Of a DNA stretch of 40,421 nt, positions 22,446-31,754 are shown one piece after another (within the stretch, counting starts at the first letter, position 1; each line of letters opens with the position of its first letter). The position numbers and the translations under genes were made by a program. The notes under the pieces were generated by a model. The model had not been told where the DNA came from. It ran no database searches and worked only from the letters and a program-made list of their open reading frames with translations. The stretch is taken from assembly GCA_037140615.1 (NCBI GenBank), contig JBAXED010000032.1:1-40421 (forward strand). The letters are read 5' to 3'. Source of the DNA: CAINVV01 sp037140615. Its GTDB lineage: Bacteria; Bacteroidota; Bacteroidia; Bacteroidales; Prolixibacteraceae.

Positions 22446-25352
22446 ATGGAACCTAAAAAGCAACTCACCGGACTAACTGATTCACAGATTTCTGAAAGCC
22501 GAAGAATTCATGGATCCAATCTACTGACTCCTCCAAAGAGAGCTTCTATTTGGAAGCTTTTTATTGAAAAATTTGAAGACCCCATTATTCGCATTCTTCT
22601 GATTGCCGCATTTCTGTCGCTAGGGATCTCCTTTGTGCACAGGGAATTCGCCGAAACGATAGGCATTTTCTTTGCCATCTTTCTGGCCACGGGAGTCGCC
22701 TTTTGGTTTGAACTGGATGCCAACAAGAAATTTGATCTACTGAACAAGATAAACGACGAGACTTTGGTAAAGGTGATTCGCAACGGCAATGTCTGCGAGG
22801 TTCCAAAGTCAGCCATTGTAGTTGGCGATCTCGTACTGCTATCAACAGGAGATGAAGTTCCAGCCGATGGTCAGCTTGTTGAAGCCGTATCTCTGCAAAT
22901 TAATGAATCGTCGCTTACAGGCGAACCTGTCATCAACAAGACCATTCATGAGGAAGATTTTGACGAGGAGGCCACCTATCCTTCCAACATGGTTTACAGA
23001 GGGACCTCAGTTGTTGACGGTCATGCCACCACGCAGATTTCTGCAGTGGGAGACCTGACAGAATATGGTCAGGTGGCACGTGAGTCCACCAAAATGAGCG
23101 GAGAGGAGACTCCTCTGAACAAACAACTTGACGGATTGGCAAAACTAATCGGAGTGATCGGTTTCCTTTTGGCCGCCTTGACTTTCATTGTCTTGTTTAT
23201 CAAAGGTATCCATACTGGAGATACACAATATACCTTCATTCAGAAATTCTCTACTACACTTGTCATTATTGCCATGATGATTGCTTTGGTCAAAGTGTGG
23301 ATTCCCATCCTTTTTGACGGAATCACATTTCTGAAATTTAAAATCAGTATCCCGGAGTCTGTTGACAACGGAAGCTGGATCAGGTGGATGCTTACCGGAA
23401 GTGCCTTTTTGTTAATATCTGCAGGTATTGTCAATCTATTTGGGTTAAATCTCTTTCAGCCCGAAGCATGGGTTTCGCTGGTAACTGCCGGCAAAATCTT
23501 GTCCTATTTTATGGTCTCAGTTACTTTGATCGTCGTAGCAGTTCCTGAGGGACTACCAATGAGTGTAACCCTCAGCCTGGCATTGAGCATGCGCAGGATG
23601 CTCCAGTCGAACAACCTCGTCAGGAAAATGCATGCCTGCGAAACCATGGGCGCGACCACCGTCATCTGCACGGACAAGACCGGAACCCTGACTCAGAATA
23701 AGATGAAAGTTTTCAAGACCAACTTCTTTGCGCTTGAAAAGCAGTCATTGGCCGACAATGAAACAAGTGACCTTGTCCGGACCGCCATAGCGGTGAATTC
23801 TACAGCTTATCTCGATTTTACAGATCCCGCAAATGTCAGTTCGATTGGCAATCCGACTGAAGCAGCATTGCTTTTCTGGTTGCACGATCAGGGTACAAAT
23901 TACCTGGACGTCAGAAATGAGGCAACCGTAGTAGAGCAGCTGACTTTCTCTACGGAGCGAAAATACATGGGGACCATCACCGAATCGGTTGAAGGCAAGA
24001 AGATCCTTTTCGTCAAAGGAGCGCCAGAGATTGTCCTTGGCCTTTGCAAGACGGTTCAGCTGCCTGGCAAAAATATTGCTGTTGCCGAATATAAAACTGA
24101 AATTGAATCTTTGCTTATTGGTTACCAAAATCAGGCAATGCGAACTCTTGGATTTGCCTTTGAAGTGGTCGAAGATAACCGTGAACGCATTGTTAATGGG
24201 AAGATTGAAGCCTCCAACCTCCAGTTTATTGGCATTGCTGCCATCTCCGACCCGGTAAGGGAGGATGTTCCGGCGGCCGTGGCAGAATGTCTCAATGCCG
24301 GCATCGATGTGAAAATCGTAACCGGCGACACTCCCGGCACAGCCCGGGAGATTGGCCGGCAAATTGGCATCTGGAAAGAAGATTTGGGCAACGAACAGCT
24401 GATAACAGGGGTCGAATTTGGCACCCTTTCAGATGAAGCCGCTCTATTGCGCATCCGCAAATTAACGATCATGTGCAGGGCCCGGCCCTCAGACAAACAA
24501 CGCCTCGTTCAGTTGCTGCAAAGGGCGGGATCCGTGGTAGCCGTTACTGGTGATGGTACAAATGATGCCCCTGCGCTCAATTTCGCGCATGTCGGACTCT
24601 CAATGGGTTCAGGGACCTCAGTTGCCAAGGAAGCCAGCGACATCACCTTGCTCGACGACTCGTTTAAGAGCATCGCAACAGCTGTTATGTGGGGTAGATC
24701 CCTGTATCAAAACATCCAGCGCTTCATCCTTTTTCAGCTTACCATCAACGTAACAGCCCTCGTGATTGTCCTGTTAGGATCTATTTTTGGCCGCGAAATG
24801 CCGCTTACAGTGACGCAGATGCTTTGGGTTAACCTGATCATGGATACCTTTGCAGCTGCCGCTCTGGCATCATTGCCACCCAATAAGAAAGTGATGCAGC
24901 ACAAACCCCGTAGAAACGAAGATTTCATTATCACCAGGAAAATGAAGTTGTTCATCCTATCCGTGGCCGCCATTTTCGTCGTTTTTCTTCTATGGTTGCT
25001 CTACTATTTTACCGATTCTGCCGGAGAGATCTCGCGCGAAAATCTGTCCAGGTTCTTTACAATTTTCGTCTTGCTACAATTCTGGAACCTGTTCAATGCC
25101 AAAGCTTTTTCATCAGGTCATTCGGCCTTTCATCAGTTGCACAAAAGCATCGGATTTGTCATCACAGCAGTACTGATTATAATCGGACAGATACTGATCG
25201 TTACTTTCGGCGGCAATGTCTTCCGCACCGTACCACTGCCTTTTGCTGAGTGGATGATCATCATTGGAGCAACTTCCATCGTATTATGGATTGGAGAGAT
25301 TGGCAGATTATTAGCGAGAATCAAAAATCCAACATTAACTGTTCCTGCTTAA
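22446..25352 (+). CDS. PMCA-type calcium-translocating P-type ATPase with extra TM3-TM4 insert
   Basis: A 968-aa P2B-like ATPase that should export Ca2+ across the inner membrane. The parts are cytoplasmic N-terminus, TM1-2, the actuator domain with SLTGEPV near 157, TM3 at about 235-252, TM4 with VPEGLPMSVTLSLALS near 367, the phosphorylation site CTDKTGTLTQNK near 410, KGAPE in the nucleotide-binding domain, VTGDGTNDAPAL near 700, then C-terminal TM5-10. Between TM3 and TM4 lie about 98 residues with two more hydrophobic stretches (about 268-289 and 313-337), not expected in PMCA pumps as I know them. I use ATG at 22446; a TTG at 22437 would add three residues. It is divergent from tetR. 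Confidence 0.93.
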   Translation: MEPKKQLTGLTDSQISESRRIHGSNLLTPPKRASIWKLFIEKFEDPIIRILLIAAFLSLGISFVHREFAETIGIFFAIFLATGVAFWFELDANKKFDLLNKINDETLVKVIRNGNVCEVPKSAIVVGDLVLLSTGDEVPADGQLVEAVSLQINESSLTGEPVINKTIHEEDFDEEATYPSNMVYRGTSVVDGHATTQISAVGDLTEYGQVARESTKMSGEETPLNKQLDGLAKLIGVIGFLLAALTFIVLFIKGIHTGDTQYTFIQKFSTTLVIIAMMIALVKVWIPILFDGITFLKFKISIPESVDNGSWIRWMLTGSAFLLISAGIVNLFGLNLFQPEAWVSLVTAGKILSYFMVSVTLIVVAVPEGLPMSVTLSLALSMRRMLQSNNLVRKMHACETMGATTVICTDKTGTLTQNKMKVFKTNFFALEKQSLADNETSDLVRTAIAVNSTAYLDFTDPANVSSIGNPTEAALLFWLHDQGTNYLDVRNEATVVEQLTFSTERKYMGTITESVEGKKILFVKGAPEIVLGLCKTVQLPGKNIAVAEYKTEIESLLIGYQNQAMRTLGFAFEVVEDNRERIVNGKIEASNLQFIGIAAISDPVREDVPAAVAECLNAGIDVKIVTGDTPGTAREIGRQIGIWKEDLGNEQLITGVEFGTLSDEAALLRIRKLTIMCRARPSDKQRLVQLLQRAGSVVAVTGDGTNDAPALNFAHVGLSMGSGTSVAKEASDITLLDDSFKSIATAVMWGRSLYQNIQRFILFQLTINVTALVIVLLGSIFGREMPLTVTQMLWVNLIMDTFAAAALASLPPNKKVMQHKPRRNEDFIITRKMKLFILSVAAIFVVFLLWLLYYFTDSAGEISRENLSRFFTIFVLLQFWNLFNAKAFSSGHSAFHQLHKSIGFVITAVLIIIGQILIVTFGGNVFRTVPLPFAEWMIIIGATSIVLWIGEIGRLLARIKNPTLTVPA

Positions 25353-25357
25353 ATGTC

Positions 25358-25365
25358 TATATTTG
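25358..25365 (+). promoter_or_regulatory. Putative -7 box of the porin gene, very close to the ATG
   Basis: TATATTTG lies only 4 nt before the ATG at 25370 and 6 nt after the ATPase stop. If used, transcription would start at or just past the start codon, giving a leaderless or nearly leaderless mRNA. Confidence 0.4.
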
Positions 25366-25369
25366 CGGC

Positions 25370-27451
25370 ATGAATTTTAAGGCTAAGCTGATAATCTTTT
25401 CAATATTCTTGCTGGGAAGTCTGATATCCAATGCACAAATGACGGATTTGGAAAGGAATCCCAGTACACAAAGGTCTGCATCCGGCGGTCGCCAGAAAGG
25501 CCAGAAGGGAGCGAAAGGGGAAAAGGATTCAATAGTCTTTAAAATGAAGGAATACCTGCTAATTGAAGATCTTTCGCGAATCTCAGAGGTTAAAGTGGAT
25601 ACCTCTATCATCGATTTTCATATATATCATCCTGCCTATAAAAACTCAATATCCGTTCAGAACCTTGGCAACATTGGTAATTCATCCCAATCAGGTGATT
25701 TCTTTCAACGCCGCACTCCTGGCAGGGATTTCCTCTTCCAAATGAATTATTACGATTTTTCTGCCCTCCCGGGAAGTATCAAATTTTACAATGTCACCAA
25801 GCCTTACACCCTGCTGACTTATGGACAATGGTTCGCCAATAAGCCTAAGGGAGAGACCATCCTGAAAGTTTTACATACGCAGAATATCAACAAAAGCATC
25901 AACTTCGGATTCTATTACAATTCCATTGGCTCGCAAGGAAAATATCTTAACCAGGAAGCCAAAGACCGCAATACAGGGTTTTTCTCAAGCGGAAATTTCG
26001 ACCGTTACGATTATTGGCTTTCCATCGGAAAGAACAGGTATGAAAATCAGGAAAACGGAGGTTTACCCAATCCAGCAGACATCGAAAACCCGGATATTAA
26101 GCCTGAGAACATTACAGTCTGGCTCACAGACGTAAAATCAGTCAACACCAATTCTTTTGTGACCCTTACCCATCAATTCAAACTTGGCACATGGAAAGAG
26201 GTTCAGGATAAAAAAAAGAAAGAGATTTATCAACAGTTCATTCCGCGAGTTGCCTTGACTCACGTCCTGGATATTCGAAAATCATCCCGGCTTTTTACTG
26301 AGGCCGAACCTAATCCATCCTCATATTCAAATGCGGAAAAAGGAACCATCTTTTTCTATGGCAAGGGGCATGTGCCTTATATCAATGGCGCTTCCGGTTC
26401 GGCTGCTTCACCCGCTACCAAAGATAATTCAGGTCAGACGTTGGTCTCCAACCGATTTGTGCTAAAATTCATGGAGGCCCCCGACCGGAAATATACGTTC
26501 GGAAAGCAGGTTTTCATCTCGAACGATCTGGTTAACATTAATTTTCCGCAACAAGAGCTGGTAGCCGACAGTGTTGGGGTCATGCATCCTCCTTTGGGAC
26601 TTACTCAGAGTTATAAATACTCTAATACTTACATCGGTGGGTCGGCCTACCGCACCGACGGTCGGTTCTGGAGCTGGACCGTGTCAGGAAAATCATACAT
26701 TCAGGGCCGTAATGCCCTTGACTATGAATTGGCAGGTTCAATAGAAAAACCTCTTCGGGCTAAGAAGGATACCTCTTTTATCAGAATTTTTGCAAAGATG
26801 TCGAATGTTACACCCGACTATTTTTACGATCATTATTACTCTAACCATTACAAGTGGGAAAATTCTTTTGATAAAACCTATACCTTGCGATTGGGAGCGA
26901 CTTTCGATAAACCTGGCTGGCGACTGAAAGGTGCTTTTAATTACAGTATCATCAATAAATTTGTTTTCTTCAACGAAAAGGCTTTGCCAGAACAGGCAAA
27001 ATCTGAGTTCTCGGTCGCTTCTCTGATGCTAAATAAGGATTTTAAATTCGGAGCACTAAATATTCGCAACTGGGCTCTCCTCCAAAAAACCACCACGGAT
27101 ATATATCTCGCTATTCCAGCTGTTAGCCTTAGAAATTCGACCTATATCGAGGGATTGTATGCCAAAGTTTTGTTGTTCCAATTGGGTCTGGATACACGGT
27201 ACGAAACATCCTATTATGCCGACCAATATGCTCCCGCGACAGGTATGTTCTACCGTCAGACGGGGGATAAAATCGGAGATTATGCCTGGATAGATGCTTT
27301 TATTAACCTGAAAATCAAAAGGACTGCTTTCTACATAAAATACACCAATCTGGCGACCCAGTCAGTCAAAGGTGGGTATTTCACCTCTCCGGGCTATCCG
27401 GCACCGGTATCGACACTTCTTTTTGGTCTCACCTGGTCATTCTACAACTGA
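25370..27451 (+). CDS. Putative porin (Bacteroidota family)
   Basis: A 693-aa predicted outer-membrane beta-barrel of the Bacteroidota putative-porin family. The signal peptide is MNFKAKLIIFSIFLLGSLIS with cleavage near NAQ. A short basic, Gly-rich linker follows (SASGGRQKGQKGAKGEKD), then a periplasmic piece ending near VDTSIIDFHIYHPAYKNSIS. The barrel has the family pattern QNLGNIGN, FFQRRTPGRDFLFQMNYY and KPYTLLTYGQWF, many aromatic-rich strands, and a C-terminal aromatic end (LLFGLTWSFYN). I start at the ATG that gives this signal peptide; longer in-frame starts lie inside the upstream ATPase gene. Its last 10 nt overlap the convergent NUDIX gene. Transported solute unknown. Confidence 0.9.
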   Translation: MNFKAKLIIFSIFLLGSLISNAQMTDLERNPSTQRSASGGRQKGQKGAKGEKDSIVFKMKEYLLIEDLSRISEVKVDTSIIDFHIYHPAYKNSISVQNLGNIGNSSQSGDFFQRRTPGRDFLFQMNYYDFSALPGSIKFYNVTKPYTLLTYGQWFANKPKGETILKVLHTQNINKSINFGFYYNSIGSQGKYLNQEAKDRNTGFFSSGNFDRYDYWLSIGKNRYENQENGGLPNPADIENPDIKPENITVWLTDVKSVNTNSFVTLTHQFKLGTWKEVQDKKKKEIYQQFIPRVALTHVLDIRKSSRLFTEAEPNPSSYSNAEKGTIFFYGKGHVPYINGASGSAASPATKDNSGQTLVSNRFVLKFMEAPDRKYTFGKQVFISNDLVNINFPQQELVADSVGVMHPPLGLTQSYKYSNTYIGGSAYRTDGRFWSWTVSGKSYIQGRNALDYELAGSIEKPLRAKKDTSFIRIFAKMSNVTPDYFYDHYYSNHYKWENSFDKTYTLRLGATFDKPGWRLKGAFNYSIINKFVFFNEKALPEQAKSEFSVASLMLNKDFKFGALNIRNWALLQKTTTDIYLAIPAVSLRNSTYIEGLYAKVLLFQLGLDTRYETSYYADQYAPATGMFYRQTGDKIGDYAWIDAFINLKIKRTAFYIKYTNLATQSVKGGYFTSPGYPAPVSTLLFGLTWSFYN

Positions 27452-28086
27452 GATTCGTCCAGGTACAGGTCCACCAATTCGGACAGCATCATAGCCGTCG
27501 CTCCCCAAATAAAAATGCCATTGATTTCATAACCCGGCACATTAATTCGACCGGTTCTGGTGTCCATCTCGCGTTCACAGCCGTTTCCCTGGTTGGCGAT
27601 ATCCTCGAGAGATATAAAAATAACTTCATCAACTTCGGATTTATCTACCACTACTTCAGGAACATCATTTAACCAGCCAACTACCGGTGTGATTAGAAAT
27701 TCACTGATTTGTACGTAAACCGTGCTTAGAAGACCGAGAATCTCAACATCCCCTTGTGCAATACCAATCTCCTCCTGAGCTTCACGCAAGGCAGTCTGAA
27801 TGAGATCTGCATCCTCCGGCTCCCTCTTCCCACCAGGAAAAGCAATTTGTCCGGCATGGTTTTTCATGGTAGAAGGCCGGCGAATCAAGCAAAGCTGAAT
27901 TTGTTGCTGAAAGGGAAAGAGAAGGACAAGAACTGCGCTATCATGGTAATTTTTATTTTCATCAGGTAGCACAAGCATTCTTCCCGGGGGAAGCATTTTA
28001 AAATGAGAAGCACTCCCTGGCAGCAGGTTATTCAGCTGCTTTTTAAATCGAAGGCAAAGGATGTCGGGTTCTAGGTTCAAGATCAA
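27442..28086 (-). CDS. NUDIX hydrolase, CoA pyrophosphatase type
   Basis: A 214-aa NUDIX enzyme of the NudL/UPF0035 group, which cleaves CoA to 3',5'-ADP and phosphopantetheine. The group signature is KNHAGQIAFPGGK (usual form LRxHxGQxAFPGG), followed by the NUDIX box with TALREAQEEIGI, whose Glu residues bind Mg2+. The PGGK-to-REAQEEIGI spacing is the one-residue-longer form I expect in this group. The start is doubtful: the frame opens with TTG (28086); the next ATG, at the sequence MLPPGR, would cut conserved N-terminal sequence. An in-frame ATG with four codons and TAG lies at 28104-28090, just upstream. It overlaps the porin gene tail to tail by 10 nt. Confidence 0.88.
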   Translation of the reverse strand: MILNLEPDILCLRFKKQLNNLLPGSASHFKMLPPGRMLVLPDENKNYHDSAVLVLLFPFQQQIQLCLIRRPSTMKNHAGQIAFPGGKREPEDADLIQTALREAQEEIGIAQGDVEILGLLSTVYVQISEFLITPVVGWLNDVPEVVVDKSEVDEVIFISLEDIANQGNGCEREMDTRTGRINVPGYEINGIFIWGATAMMLSELVDLYLDESQL

Positions 28087-28153
28087 AAACTAAAGATTTT
28101 CCATTAAAATTTCAAGCCGCTCCTGCTCAGCTTTGGTACAGAAATGGCTGAGG

Positions 28154-29878
28154 CTATTCGTAATCCATGCGAGATCTGATATCCCGAACATTTAGCTGCA
28201 GATATGTCTTGTCGCGGTATTGGTTTTCGGTAACAGAATAACAAATATCGAAAGGAAGGGACTGCTTGATCATGTCGAAATGGTTGGCTAAAGAAAAACC
28301 TATTCCAGAAAATCGGGATGAAGAGCGATTGGCTTCCATCAGATCCAATTTTACATGATCGTTGTTTTTTCCGACCAGTTTACTCGTTCCATAGTCCATT
28401 ACGTCTTCGGTCAGGAACACGGGTGTCATGTTGTGCGGACCGAAAGGTTCAAATTGTTTAAGGAGCCTGATAAATTTAGGAGTGAGATCGGAAAGAGAGA
28501 TTTTAGCATCCAAGTCAATGGTCTGCTGCATTTGATCTTCAGTGATAGAATCTCTGACTACCTGCTCAAACCGTCGGGAAAATTCCGCAACATTGTCAAG
28601 CTTCATAGAAAGTCCGGCTGCATACATATGTCCGCCATACGATTCCAGCAAATCGGCACACTGGTTAATCGCTTCATATAAATCGAATTCCCCTACCGAT
28701 CTGGCCGACCCTGTGGCGATTCCGTTTGATTCGGTTAAAACAACCGTTGGCCTGTAATAATGCTCAGTGAGCCTTGAGGCTACTATGCCAACGACGCCTT
28801 TGTGCCAGTCGCGGTTGTAGATCACGGTCGATTTCCGACCTTCATAAAATTGGCTTTGCGAGATCATCTCCAGCGCTTCCTGGGTGATATCACGATCCAG
28901 TGTTTTGCGTATTTCGTTGTAGGCGTTGATCTCAATACCCAGCTCTTCCAACTCGGTACTGTCTTCCGCCAGTAATATTCTCACAGACTTTTTCCCATGC
29001 TCGATCCTGCCTGAAGCATTTAACCTCGGACCGATTTTAAACACAATATCTTGCACTCTTATTTCTCCAATAATACCGGAGTATGTGATGAGTGTTTTCA
29101 ATCCGGTAGATGGATTAGAATTCAGCTTAAGAAGTCCGAAATAGGCTAAGACCCTGTTTTCTCCTGTCAGCGGAACGATATCTGACGCAATACTGACAAC
29201 CACTAAATCAAGTAATTCGTAGGCAATTTCCTGTGGCAGGTCGTGCTTAATACAATAGGCTTGTATCAATTTAAAGCCAACTCCGCATCCCGAGAGATCT
29301 TTGTAGGGATAAGTGCATCCTGGTTGTTTTGGGTCCAGTACTGCAACAGCTTTTGGGATCTCATCATCAGGGTTATGGTGGTCACAGATGATAAAATCTA
29401 TGCCAAGCTCTTTGGCATAGGCAATTTTTTCGACTGCCTTGATCCCGCAATCAAGCACAACGATTAAAGAGATATTTTTCGATGATGCATAATCGATCCC
29501 AATGGTTGAAATGCCGTATCCTTCCATGTAGCGGTCGGGCACATAATATTCGATTTCTGCAATTCGTTTCGATAAAAACGTGTACATCAAGGCTACTGAT
29601 GTCGTTCCATCCACATCGTAATCGCCGTAAACCATCACTTTTTCTTTGTTGTTGATGGCCTTCTCCAGGCGATCGACAGCTTTGTCCATGTCCTTCATAA
29701 GAAAAGGGTCATGAAGGTCGGTAAGTTTCGGACGAAAAAATGATTTGGCTGCTGCAAAAGTCTTTATTCCACGCTGAACCAGTAGATTGGCAATGGCCAT
29801 GTCTACGTTTAGCGCAGCCGAAAGCTGCTTGATATCATTGATATCAGCTTGTTCCTTCAGTTTCCAATATTTTTGCAT
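28154..29878 (-). CDS. recJ: Single-stranded-DNA-specific exonuclease RecJ
   Basis: A 574-aa 5'-to-3' exonuclease of the DHH superfamily that acts with RecFOR and mismatch repair. The motifs are in order: DYDVDG (86-91), VVLDCG (143-145 for DCG), CDHHNP (165-170), SIASDIVP and GPRLNASGR, which together bind the catalytic metals. The C-terminal DHHA1 domain has GGHMYAAGLSM and an OB-like end (QLNVRDIRSRM). The ATG start is clear, and a good minus-strand promoter lies 41 nt upstream. A +1 frame past the stop stays open for about 24 codons (ending AEQERLEILMENL), noted separately. It is divergent from lysS. Confidence 0.96.
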   Translation of the reverse strand: MQKYWKLKEQADINDIKQLSAALNVDMAIANLLVQRGIKTFAAAKSFFRPKLTDLHDPFLMKDMDKAVDRLEKAINNKEKVMVYGDYDVDGTTSVALMYTFLSKRIAEIEYYVPDRYMEGYGISTIGIDYASSKNISLIVVLDCGIKAVEKIAYAKELGIDFIICDHHNPDDEIPKAVAVLDPKQPGCTYPYKDLSGCGVGFKLIQAYCIKHDLPQEIAYELLDLVVVSIASDIVPLTGENRVLAYFGLLKLNSNPSTGLKTLITYSGIIGEIRVQDIVFKIGPRLNASGRIEHGKKSVRILLAEDSTELEELGIEINAYNEIRKTLDRDITQEALEMISQSQFYEGRKSTVIYNRDWHKGVVGIVASRLTEHYYRPTVVLTESNGIATGSARSVGEFDLYEAINQCADLLESYGGHMYAAGLSMKLDNVAEFSRRFEQVVRDSITEDQMQQTIDLDAKISLSDLTPKFIRLLKQFEPFGPHNMTPVFLTEDVMDYGTSKLVGKNNDHVKLDLMEANRSSSRFSGIGFSLANHFDMIKQSLPFDICYSVTENQYRDKTYLQLNVRDIRSRMDYE

Positions 29879-29918
29879 CAGTTTTACTCTCGCTAGGCAG
29901 TTTCAATGAATAATTCTC

Positions 29919-29949
29919 CAAATATACCTTTTTGACCCATAGCGACCAA
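29919..29949 (-). promoter_or_regulatory. Putative recJ promoter
   Basis: On the minus strand TTG (29949-29947), a 20-nt spacer and TATATTTG (29926-29919) match the Bacteroidota consensus very well. The recJ ATG is about 40 nt downstream. Confidence 0.65.
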
Positions 29950-29976
29950 GATAAAAAAAGGATATCTTTTCTTATC
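29950..29976. promoter_or_regulatory. 27-nt imperfect palindrome between recJ and lysS
   Basis: GATAAAAAAAGG faces its reverse complement ATCTTTTCTTATC-like arm across a centre at 29963, with one internal mismatch and one G-T pair. It overlaps the first bases of the lysS -7 box and begins next to the recJ -33 element, so a bound protein would affect both genes. An AT-rich chance palindrome is possible. Confidence 0.4.
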
Positions 29977-29980
29977 TTTG
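29973..29980 (+). promoter_or_regulatory. Putative lysS -7 box
   Basis: TATCTTTG matches TAnnTTTG, 37 nt before the lysS ATG. The -33 position (around 29950) reads GATA, inside the palindrome. Confidence 0.45.
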
Positions 29981-30017
29981 CGTACGATTTTTTCATGCAA
30001 AATAGGATTTTTTATTA

Positions 30018-31742
30018 ATGATGAACAATATAGATTTAAGTGAGCAGGAGATAATCCGAAGAAATTCTTTGCAGAAACTCCGCGAAATAGGGATCGATCC
30101 CTACCCTGCAAACGAATTCAAAATCAACACTTCAACCAGGCAAATTTTAGAACAATACGATCCCGAAAAAAATAATTTTCAGGATGTTACCATAGCCGGA
30201 AGGCTGATGAACCAACGAATTATGGGGAAGGCATCCTTCGCTGAACTTCAGGACGAAAGCGGCAGGATTCAACTCTATGTCAACCGGGACGAAATCTGTC
30301 CGGACGAAGACAAAAGTCTCTACAACGATGTTTTCAAAAAATTGCTGGATATTGGTGATATTATCGGAATCACCGGATATGTTTTCATCACCCAGATGGG
30401 TGAAACTTCTGTCCATGTCAAAACCTTAACGTTACTGAGTAAAGCCCTAAGGCCACTTCCTGTCGTTAAAGAGAAGGAAGGTGTTTTGTTTGATGCCTTT
30501 ACTGATCCTGAACAGCGTTACCGTCAGCGGTACCTCGACCTTATTGTCAATCCTCAGGTAAGGGAGGTATTTATTAAACGTACCCGGATCATCAACAATA
30601 TGCGGGAGTTCTTCAATGAAAAGGGATACCTTGAGGTTGAAACTCCAATTCTGCAGCCTATTCCAGGAGGAGCCGCTGCCCGTCCATTTACTACTCATCA
30701 CAATGCACTGAATATTCCTCTTTATCTTAGGGTTGCCAATGAACTCTACCTCAAGCGTCTGATTGTAGGGGGCTTCGAAGGTGTGTATGAATTTGCCAAA
30801 GACTTCAGGAATGAAGGGATGGACCGCACCCACAATCCGGAGTTTACCGTCATGGAAATCTATGTCGCATACAAGGATTACAATTGGATGATGGAGATGA
30901 CCGAAGAGATGATAGAACGCATTGCACTTTCACTTCATGGCACCACAGCGGTTCCGGTTGGCGACAAGGTAATAGATTTCAAGCGTCCATTCAAAAGAAT
31001 CACCATGGCTGCCTCGATCAAAGAATTTACTGGCATTGATATTATTGGCATGGATGAGAATGCACTCAGAGGAGCCTGCAAGAAAATTGGCGTTGAGGTG
31101 GATGATACGATGGGTAAAGGAAAAATAATTGACGAATTATTTGGTGAAAAGTGTGAAGGTAACTACATTCAGCCTACCTTTATCCTGGATTACCCGGTCG
31201 AGATGTCACCATTGTGTAAAAAACACCGCGACAATCCAGATCTGACTGAGCGTTTTGAATTAATGGTCAATGGCAAGGAGCTTTGCAATGCCTACTCCGA
31301 GTTAAACGATCCGATCGACCAGCTCGAAAGATTTCAGGAACAGTTGAGGTTATCAGAGAAAGGCGACAATGAAGCGATGTTTATTGACATGGATTTTGTC
31401 AGGTCGCTGGAGTACGGAATGCCGCCAACATCAGGCATGGGGATAGGAATCGACCGGTTGGCCATGCTAATGACTAATTCATCCTCTATTCAGGATGTGC
31501 TGCTCTTTCCCCAGATGAAACCTGAGAAAAAAGCAGAGGAAGATACGGCCGAAATGTTTGAAGCGCTCGGAATACCGGCCGGATGGGTTGAAGTACTCCG
31601 CAAACTGAACTATAAAAAGACGGCCCAGCTGAAAGAGGTGAAGGCGTCAAAGTTGTTCAATGATCTTTGCGGTTACAACAAAAAAAATCAGCTCGGTCTC
31701 GTAAACCCTGGCATGGATGAGGTGACGAAGTGGTTAAACTAA
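30018..31742 (+). CDS. lysS: Lysine-tRNA ligase, class II
   Basis: A 574-aa class II LysRS. The N-terminal OB anticodon-binding fold is at about 55-150 (VTIAGRLMNQRIMGKASFAE). The catalytic core has motif 1 region FFNEKGYLEVETPILQPIPG, motif 2 FRNEGMDRTHNPEFT and motif 3 GMGIGIDRLAML, with SPLCKKHRDNPDLTERFEL between. After LLFPQMKPEKK (about residue 494) an extension of roughly 75 residues follows (EDTAEMFEALGIPAGWVEVL), longer than the 505-aa E. coli enzyme but, as I recall, normal for Bacteroidales. It begins a lysS-gpsA-pgi cluster that is conserved in Bacteroidales. gpsA follows after 12 nt, so they are probably one transcript. Confidence 0.97.
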   Translation: MMNNIDLSEQEIIRRNSLQKLREIGIDPYPANEFKINTSTRQILEQYDPEKNNFQDVTIAGRLMNQRIMGKASFAELQDESGRIQLYVNRDEICPDEDKSLYNDVFKKLLDIGDIIGITGYVFITQMGETSVHVKTLTLLSKALRPLPVVKEKEGVLFDAFTDPEQRYRQRYLDLIVNPQVREVFIKRTRIINNMREFFNEKGYLEVETPILQPIPGGAAARPFTTHHNALNIPLYLRVANELYLKRLIVGGFEGVYEFAKDFRNEGMDRTHNPEFTVMEIYVAYKDYNWMMEMTEEMIERIALSLHGTTAVPVGDKVIDFKRPFKRITMAASIKEFTGIDIIGMDENALRGACKKIGVEVDDTMGKGKIIDELFGEKCEGNYIQPTFILDYPVEMSPLCKKHRDNPDLTERFELMVNGKELCNAYSELNDPIDQLERFQEQLRLSEKGDNEAMFIDMDFVRSLEYGMPPTSGMGIGIDRLAMLMTNSSSIQDVLLFPQMKPEKKAEEDTAEMFEALGIPAGWVEVLRKLNYKKTAQLKEVKASKLFNDLCGYNKKNQLGLVNPGMDEVTKWLN

Positions 31743-31754
31743 TATTTCACACGA

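Noticed and set aside
23745..24362. 205-codon antisense ORF inside the calcium ATPase gene
   Set aside because: It lies wholly opposite a well-supported gene and shows no family features; similar antisense openings occur opposite the helicase (37147-37947) and type IIG genes (10436-10981).
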